Of a stretch of DNA of 64,000 bases, positions 59,511 to 64,000 are shown one piece after another. The notes beneath the pieces were generated by a model, which worked only from the letters and a program-made list of their open reading frames with translations, made no database searches and had not been told where the DNA came from. The stretch covers positions 1-64,000 of the forward strand of contig URXM01000005.1 in NCBI GenBank assembly GCA_900551855.1, given 5' to 3'. The position numbers and the translations under genes are program-made. Every line of letters begins with the position of its first letter. The first letter of the stretch is position 1. The stretch comes from an uncultured Eubacteriales bacterium. Lineage in GTDB: Bacteria; Bacillota; Clostridia; Christensenellales; UBA1242.

Positions 59511-61093
59511 ATAACCTGTCCTCCTCCTGGTGTGATTGGCACGAGTGGTGTTTGTGCCTGTTGTTTTGCTTGCTCTCCTTCTATGAATTCTACGAGTTCG
59601 TTTATTTCCTTCGTTGAATTTGTGCCCAGGATTTCTTTTGCGAGCATTTGGGCTGTTATTTGTTTCTTGTCAAATAGTTCACTGTATAGTTTGATACTTT
59701 CGCTTCTTACTGTTTGGTTCTCTGGCATTATGTTGAGTTCTGGTGCGCTTGCTCCGTAATAATGGAAGAATAAGTCAATCATTTCTTGGAGCGGCTCTTG
59801 TATAATTTCCACCTTATCGTTTATAAACGCACTTGTTTTTGTTCTTTCAAACTCTATCTCGGTGGCGGTTTTTTGTGTTTGTCCGTCTGACAGCCACGAT
59901 GCTAGTGTTGTTGAAGATAAGTTAAGCGAGAACGCTGCATCATTTAGGATGTTTTGTTTGTGTCTGTTTAGCGCTTCTGCACGAAGTTCTGGCTGAATTA
60001 CTTGCGGCTTCTTATCGTCCGATTCACCTGCTATGCTGTCTAGGTATGTAAACACCATTGTGTCTAGCATATTTTTGCCTGCATCTGGGTCATTAGGGTT
60101 ACCGTATTTTTTATCAACCATAATTCTCGCACGAGCGATATAAACTTCCAACCTTTCAAAAAACTTTAACTGGTCATACTGGTAGCTTTCGTTCATGAGC
60201 AAATCTGCCAATGGTTGCCCGAATGGCAATTTTGGGAAGGCTGGGATATTCCTTGTAAACTTTATCAATCTGCAGCCGAGGTCATCGTCAAATGGTAGAA
60301 GTTTGCATCTTTCGTAGTCTTTGATTGTTCCATAGTCTGCGTAGTCAATAATTATGTCGCCGTAGTCTCTTTGGATCATCTTTCTTATGTCGTATGGTAT
60401 TTCTCCCCACTTGATTGCGTCTGATGGTTGAGGTGTGTGTTCGTGTGCGACATTTGTTGAAGTTTTATAAAACAAATAGTGCACCATTGGGTATCTTACT
60501 GATTTTCCACCAACCACCGCATATTTGAAGAACCTTTCTTCACATAGGTAGTATTCGCTTGATGCCGAGATTGTGTCGTGGTATGTTGCTATAAACGATT
60601 TAACCGCTTCAATGTCCCCGTATGCATCCACGCTTGTGAAGAACTTATCCATTGGGAGCGCTTCTGCTCGTAGTTGGTTGTTTCCGTCTTTGTTCCATTT
60701 AAGCAGTGATGTTCCGCCATCTAGTGCAAACCCGTATGCTTCTTTAACCGCAGCATTGAAGTTTGACTTCTTGTATTGTTTTTGTGAGATTTCGCTTGCT
60801 AGGTTGTCTTTTGCGTTTAGCACCATTGGCTTACCGAATAGCGTACTTACTATTCCTGTTCCTATCTTCTGTAAAAACAAAGTAGGAATTACGCCATATT
60901 CTATGTTGTGAAAGCCTGTCACCCAGCCTCTGTACATGGCTGTTCTTGGTCTTATATAACCCGAATAAAATTGAAAGTATCTAGGCGCTGCTAGCAGGTA
61001 TGTATTATCATTCTGCGTCAAGTTGAAACTTTCGGCTGTTAGTTCGTTTCCTAGATTAAACGGGATCAAGTATCTTTGGTCTACATTTTCCAT
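59507..61093 (-). CDS. Phage portal protein (SPP1 gp6-like)
   Basis: Portal proteins form the dodecameric channel for DNA at one capsid vertex. This 528-residue protein has a portal-like order: N-terminal part with YSGYIRPRTAMYRGWVTGF, a clip/stem region rich in Tyr and Asp, and the C-terminal crown helices (TATEIEFERTKTSAFINDKV, EIIQEPLQEMIDLFFHYYG). The tail is Gln/Pro/Gly-rich. It starts directly after the preceding stop codon. Here the portal follows the capsid gene in transcription, the reverse of most siphoviruses. The call rests on length, position and C-terminal pattern. Confidence 0.6.
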   Translation of the reverse strand: MENVDQRYLIPFNLGNELTAESFNLTQNDNTYLLAAPRYFQFYSGYIRPRTAMYRGWVTGFHNIEYGVIPTLFLQKIGTGIVSTLFGKPMVLNAKDNLASEISQKQYKKSNFNAAVKEAYGFALDGGTSLLKWNKDGNNQLRAEALPMDKFFTSVDAYGDIEAVKSFIATYHDTISASSEYYLCEERFFKYAVVGGKSVRYPMVHYLFYKTSTNVAHEHTPQPSDAIKWGEIPYDIRKMIQRDYGDIIIDYADYGTIKDYERCKLLPFDDDLGCRLIKFTRNIPAFPKLPFGQPLADLLMNESYQYDQLKFFERLEVYIARARIMVDKKYGNPNDPDAGKNMLDTMVFTYLDSIAGESDDKKPQVIQPELRAEALNRHKQNILNDAAFSLNLSSTTLASWLSDGQTQKTATEIEFERTKTSAFINDKVEIIQEPLQEMIDLFFHYYGASAPELNIMPENQTVRSESIKLYSELFDKKQITAQMLAKEILGTNSTKEINELVEFIEGEQAKQQAQTPLVPITPGGGQVI

Positions 61094-61510
61094 CTACTTC
61101 GCCTCCTTCCTTCTGTAATCTTTTATGTTTAGCACCTTTGCTCCTGGCGCTTTTATAATTAGTTCTTTAAGGTATTTCAAAAACCTTTTACTCTTTTTCA
61201 AATCTTCAAGGCTATTTACCTCTGGGTTGTATTTTGGGTGGTTCTTCCAGATTCTTGTTAATCTTTCGGCTATGTATATTTCCTCTCTGTGAGCATATAA
61301 AATGTCTTCAATTTTAATGTTTACAACCTCTGTGATTTTTTGCGTCTGTTCCTCGCTATAATCAATGTTTTCGTCTGTTCTGACTATTTCCATTGTCAAC
61401 GGATAAAAGTCGATAGAAAGCCCATTATAAGTCGTTTCTACCCACTCTCTTATCTCGTTTTCTACTTTCTTATAAACCGCTTCTTCGTTTATGAAATCTT
61501 TTAACCTCAT
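61094..61510 (-). CDS. Hypothetical phage head-region protein, 138 residues
   Basis: A charged helical protein (FINEEAVYKKVENEIREWVE at the start, LEDLKKSKRFLKYLKELIIK near residue 100). No family is recognised. AAGGAG precedes the ATG, and its stop TAG is directly followed by the portal ATG. By position it may be a small head or packaging protein. Confidence 0.55.
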   Translation of the reverse strand: MRLKDFINEEAVYKKVENEIREWVETTYNGLSIDFYPLTMEIVRTDENIDYSEEQTQKITEVVNIKIEDILYAHREEIYIAERLTRIWKNHPKYNPEVNSLEDLKKSKRFLKYLKELIIKAPGAKVLNIKDYRRKEAK

Positions 61511-61521
61511 GTCTTCTCTCC

Positions 61522-62100
61522 TTACCAGTTGTTTTGTGCTATGAAACCGCCGAACTGGTTATCGTATGAACCGACCCAGCAAAGCCCGAGGTCAATAAGC
61601 ATTACTTTAACCTTTGGATCAATGTTTCGGTCTTCATTTATAAGCACGCCCTTATTAAGCCATTGTTTCTGCTCCACATCAATGCCTGTCGTTTTTGTTG
61701 GGTCATCGTTGTTTGCATAGAACTTGGCTTGCTTCCATAGTATTTCTTCAAATAACAATCTAAACCTATATGGCGATATTCCTCTCCTCACGCCCTTTGC
61801 TATAAGCCATTTAATTGTTTCAATGTTGCTCCCGCTATTTCTGTTGCAGCAAGCGTATATTTGGTCGCTTATGTATTCCAGTTCCTCATTCATGTTTGCT
61901 TGTGCATCTTGTCCTGTTGAAGTGATAACTTCTGCAAGGTTTACGCCATGTTTAAGTAGGAGCGCTTCGGTTGGTATGTATTGCCTTTTTACGCTGTCAT
62001 AGCGAAGGTATTTGTCCGAGTATGGGAAGGTTATTTGATTTTCTTCCATTTCTTCTATCTGTTCTTGTGTATAGAACGGTGCTTTGTATAATTTTGGCAT
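61522..62100 (-). CDS. Hypothetical phage head protein, 192 residues
   Basis: A protein with YTQEQIEEMEENQITFPYSD at the start, a helical region around NIETIKWLIAKGVRRGISPY, and a C-terminal LGLCWVGSYDNQFGGFIAQ. No membrane segment. AAGGAG precedes the ATG. It lies between a small head gene and the 138-residue gene, upstream of the portal. A head-completion or minor capsid role is possible only by position. Confidence 0.55.
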   Translation of the reverse strand: MPKLYKAPFYTQEQIEEMEENQITFPYSDKYLRYDSVKRQYIPTEALLLKHGVNLAEVITSTGQDAQANMNEELEYISDQIYACCNRNSGSNIETIKWLIAKGVRRGISPYRFRLLFEEILWKQAKFYANNDDPTKTTGIDVEQKQWLNKGVLINEDRNIDPKVKVMLIDLGLCWVGSYDNQFGGFIAQNNW

Positions 62101-62111
62101 TGTCTTTCTCC

Positions 62112-62603
62112 TTATTTTCTCATTTTTGTTATTTCACGCAATAGTGAGAGTTTTTGCATTTGCGGTATGTCATCTCTTTTTAATGTTTCCATTTTGAGAT
62201 CATACGCTGCTTGTGCATCTTTCTCCCAGCCTTCGTAGTATCCTGGTAGGCTCTTTTGGTCTGTTTTGCCTATCCATTTCATTCCTCTTGGCTTGTCTAT
62301 ATGGTTTCCTAGTGCGTTTGGCTGTTTTCCTTGTAAATAGTCCAGTGTTTCTTTTCCTTGTCCTGCGTTGTGTGTGCTTCTAACAACTGCGAGCGTCTTG
62401 TATGTTTTCCCGCTCTTTGGATGGGTTACTTCTGGCGTTACTATGTCCCCTGTTCTTTTGTTTGTTCCATAGTATGAATACAACTTACCGCTGCCATTGT
62501 GTCCGTATGTGACATTGATAATCTGTGCGCCACCATACTTTGGTGTTCTCGCCTGTCCAGTTGTCCCCATTGTATTTAGTTTTTGTATTGTTTGCTCTGC
62601 CAT
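62112..62603 (-). CDS. Hypothetical phage protein, 163 residues
   Basis: The first ~110 residues are rich in Gly, Thr and Tyr and look beta-barrel-like (KLYSYYGTNKRTGDIVTPEV; GKTYKTLAVVRSTH), with a helical basic end (MQKLSLLREITKMRK). No recognised family. AAAGGAGG precedes the ATG. It lies between the capsid cluster and the head genes, behind a hairpin that precedes it. A capsid decoration or head fibre role would fit but is not shown. Confidence 0.55.
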   Translation of the reverse strand: MAEQTIQKLNTMGTTGQARTPKYGGAQIINVTYGHNGSGKLYSYYGTNKRTGDIVTPEVTHPKSGKTYKTLAVVRSTHNAGQGKETLDYLQGKQPNALGNHIDKPRGMKWIGKTDQKSLPGYYEGWEKDAQAAYDLKMETLKRDDIPQMQKLSLLREITKMRK

Positions 62604-62628
62604 TGTAAACCTCCTTTATAAATGGTAT

Positions 62629-62657
62629 AGGACGGGTTTTTGAAATGAACCCATCCT
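62629..62657 (-). promoter_or_regulatory. RNA hairpin between the capsid-associated gene and the next head gene
   Basis: Ten-bp stem AGGACGGGTT/AACCCATCCT with a nine-base loop. One pair is only possible as G-U in minus-strand RNA, so it is likely an RNA element on that strand. No T run follows; it could serve as a processing or stabilising site after the highly expressed capsid gene. Confidence 0.5.
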
Positions 62658-62674
62658 AATGAAAAACATTTTTA

Positions 62675-62950
62675 CTATTCGGTCTTTGTGTCTTCTGTTG
62701 ATTCTTCTGTTTCGCCAGTAGCTTCTTTCTCGGTCTCTGTGTTTTCAACATCTGGTTTAACTTCATCATTTTTCTTTGATTTAGTTTTGACTTTGGTTTC
62801 AACCTCTGGTTTAACTTCTTCTACAACGCCTGCCTTGATAAGTTCTTCTCCACGAGCATCGCTTACCTCTCTGATTGTGCAGTTGTCGGTAGTTCTGTAA
62901 ATCAACTTTGTTTCTTTATCCTTATAGTTTTTAATTGTTTTGATTAGCAT
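62675..62950 (-). CDS. Small acidic capsid-adjacent protein
   Basis: A 91-residue protein. The first ~45 residues (KNYKDKETKLIYRTTDNCTI, ARGEELIKAGVVEEV) match the short protein often encoded next to the phage major capsid gene, with a compact beta/helix unit that ends in ELI.AGV. The rest is a low-complexity Lys/Glu/Thr tail. GGAGGGG precedes the ATG. Function is unproven; such proteins are often called head or capsid-associated. Confidence 0.65.
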   Translation of the reverse strand: MLIKTIKNYKDKETKLIYRTTDNCTIREVSDARGEELIKAGVVEEVKPEVETKVKTKSKKNDEVKPDVENTETEKEATGETEESTEDTKTE

Positions 62951-62970
62951 AAACTAACCCCTCCTTTCAA

Positions 62971-64000
62971 TTAGACCTCGTCCAATGTTTCTGGTGCATC
63001 TTGTGAGCCATCAGCGTAAGTGTTAAGTGTGTTATCAACGCCAATAAGTGGGTCGTTGTCATAGTTAAGGTTAGGCAATACGAATTTACCAACAAGTCCC
63101 GCACGAATTGCTGTGATTGCAGTAAGTGCTTTTGCTGCTGTTGAGAAGTCGTCACCGCTGAACACTGCTTTAAGTGAGTTACCTGATAAGCAACGAACGC
63201 CCATATTAACTTTTGGTTGGATAATAACGCCTTGTGTGTCTGGGTCGTCAACAGTTTTAAATGATGTTGGTCTCAAACCACGAAGGGTTGCATTTGCTGG
63301 TGCAATCAATGCAGATAATTGTTCCAAGTATCCGATTACTGTTGCATCTTTTACTGGGTCAAGTCCAAGATAGTAGTATGTTGCGTCTTTTACTTGTGTA
63401 AGCACTTCGTAAAGTGGCATACCATCAAGCCAGCCTACATAACCACTTTGGTAGTCGGCTACTGTCTTCTTTTCGCCAGTGAAAGCGTTGAGACCGCCTT
63501 GTGCTACCATTCTTGTTGCTACATCTGATGCTGACAATGCGTTTGTATCTGACAAGTCAACAAGGAATGTTGGGTCAAATAGGAATGCTTGTCTTGCATC
63601 TGCTGGGTAGTATCCTGCATAAAGTTTGCTATCGCCTTTGCTTACTTTTGCATTTGAAAGTTTGAACGCTCTTGTTGCAGCTGTTCTGTTTGCTGCATCG
63701 TATGTGTAAATTTCAATTGCTTTCTTCACTTCTGCTACTGTTGGTGTTGAACCGAAGCTATCAATGAAGAATGAGTAAAGTTGAGATGCGAATGTATAGC
63801 CGTTAATGTTGATTGCGATGTCTTGTTCGATTTGGTCTTTGCAGATTTTCTCAAAGCCTTCATTAAGGTTTGCTGCATTTGTGCCTTCTACTTCATCTTC
63901 TGAGATTGCGATGTTTGTATCGTATCTTTTCAAAATGTCAATAGTGAAGCGTCTTGAAAGGACATGTTTTCTTTGTCCTGTTGTGCTGTCTGGCAAGTTG
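62971..64000 (-). CDS. Probable phage major capsid protein, 5' end outside window
   Basis: The reading frame is open to the right edge, so the N-terminus is missing. The visible ~343 residues are Ala-, Asp- and Thr-rich, soluble and mixed alpha/beta, with LNEGFEKICKDQIEQDIAIN near the visible start, YNRTAATRAF-like basic segments, and a C-terminal IRAGLVGKFVLPNLNYDNDP. A strong RBS-bearing small gene follows. Size, composition, operon place before head and portal genes, and even codon use support a major capsid protein, but I did not recognise an HK97-type motif. (Segments given are short excerpts.). Confidence 0.5.
   Translation of the reverse strand, partial: NLPDSTTGQRKHVLSRRFTIDILKRYDTNIAISEDEVEGTNAANLNEGFEKICKDQIEQDIAININGYTFASQLYSFFIDSFGSTPTVAEVKKAIEIYTYDAANRTAATRAFKLSNAKVSKGDSKLYAGYYPADARQAFLFDPTFLVDLSDTNALSASDVATRMVAQGGLNAFTGEKKTVADYQSGYVGWLDGMPLYEVLTQVKDATYYYLGLDPVKDATVIGYLEQLSALIAPANATLRGLRPTSFKTVDDPDTQGVIIQPKVNMGVRCLSGNSLKAVFSGDDFSTAAKALTAITAIRAGLVGKFVLPNLNYDNDPLIGVDNTLNTYADGSQDAPETLDEV

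Larger units (their letters stand above)
44610..64000 (-). mobile_element. Prophage structural and DGR region, right end outside window
   Basis: A run of minus-strand genes with tight spacing, strong AAGGAGG sites and visibly higher G+C than the chromosome on the left. The content is head, portal, membrane proteins, tail, fibre and a DGR. No terminase, integrase of the tyrosine or serine type, repressor, holin or endolysin lies in the window. The left boundary is placed at the end of the insertion sequence; attachment sites could not be identified. Confidence 0.85.

Noticed and set aside
1..64000. CRISPR arrays, rRNA genes and riboswitches
   Set aside because: No regularly spaced repeats, rRNA core sequences or riboswitch-like leaders were found on reading.

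Overview
The window joins about 43 kb of a low-GC Clostridia-type chromosome to about 20 kb of a prophage that runs off the right edge. The host call is an inference from gene content and order: low-GC DNA, AAGGAG-type ribosome binding sites, the pgsA-cinA-recA neighbourhood, MutS-MutL without any sign of MutH, and spore-related genes (gpr next to rpsT, GerW/YtfJ with DUF2953, SpoIIIE/FtsK, an M50 SpoIVFB-like protease, a SpoIIM-like membrane protein). It fits an uncultured gut Clostridia lineage; no species can be named from the sequence.

Chromosome, 1-43.3 kb. Most genes are on the minus strand in short operons closed by clear intrinsic terminators: recF (partial) with an M50 protease, scpA-scpB, a DD-carboxypeptidase, miaB-mutS-mutL-miaA, rimO-pgsA-cinA-recA, ftsK, a polysaccharide deacetylase, a Ca2+-type P-ATPase, an S1-domain protein with plsC, an ytfJ-dacB-rlu-flavoprotein run, and a glycolipid glycosyltransferase. 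Plus-strand genes are a class A PBP, a DUF1846 protein, rpsT and ung. Four tRNAs (Thr-CGU, Leu-UAA, Cys-GCA, Gly-GCC) are present. A YhaO/YhaN-like nuclease-ATPase pair and a DUF4097 membrane protein end the chromosome part. Several of these genes look reduced: MiaB has no TRAM domain and CinA has lost its catalytic lysine.

Prophage, about 44.6-64 kb. One long minus-strand structural operon reads right to left: probable major capsid protein (partial), small head proteins, portal, a run of membrane proteins, a structural protein carrying BspA-type leucine-rich repeats, connector/tail proteins, a 1,196-residue tail hub, a long tail fibre, and then a complete diversity-generating retroelement (DGR). 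The DGR has a DUF6273/C-type-lectin-like target gene ending in the variable repeat, an avd gene, a template repeat and a reverse transcriptase. Template and variable repeats align without gaps over 127 bp, and all 18 differences fall at template adenines, which is the signature of mutagenic retrohoming. A GAAA-tetraloop hairpin follows the variable repeat. An IS481-like insertion sequence sits between the prophage end and the host DNA. Terminase, lysis and lysogeny genes are not in the window.

Two further observations stand out. At several chromosomal genes and one phage gene there is no Shine-Dalgarno sequence, and a -10 hexamer ends six bases before the ATG, which points to leaderless transcripts. 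The single plus-strand gene in the phage array has such a promoter, overlapped by a 17-bp palindrome, and looks like an independently expressed lysogeny cargo gene.
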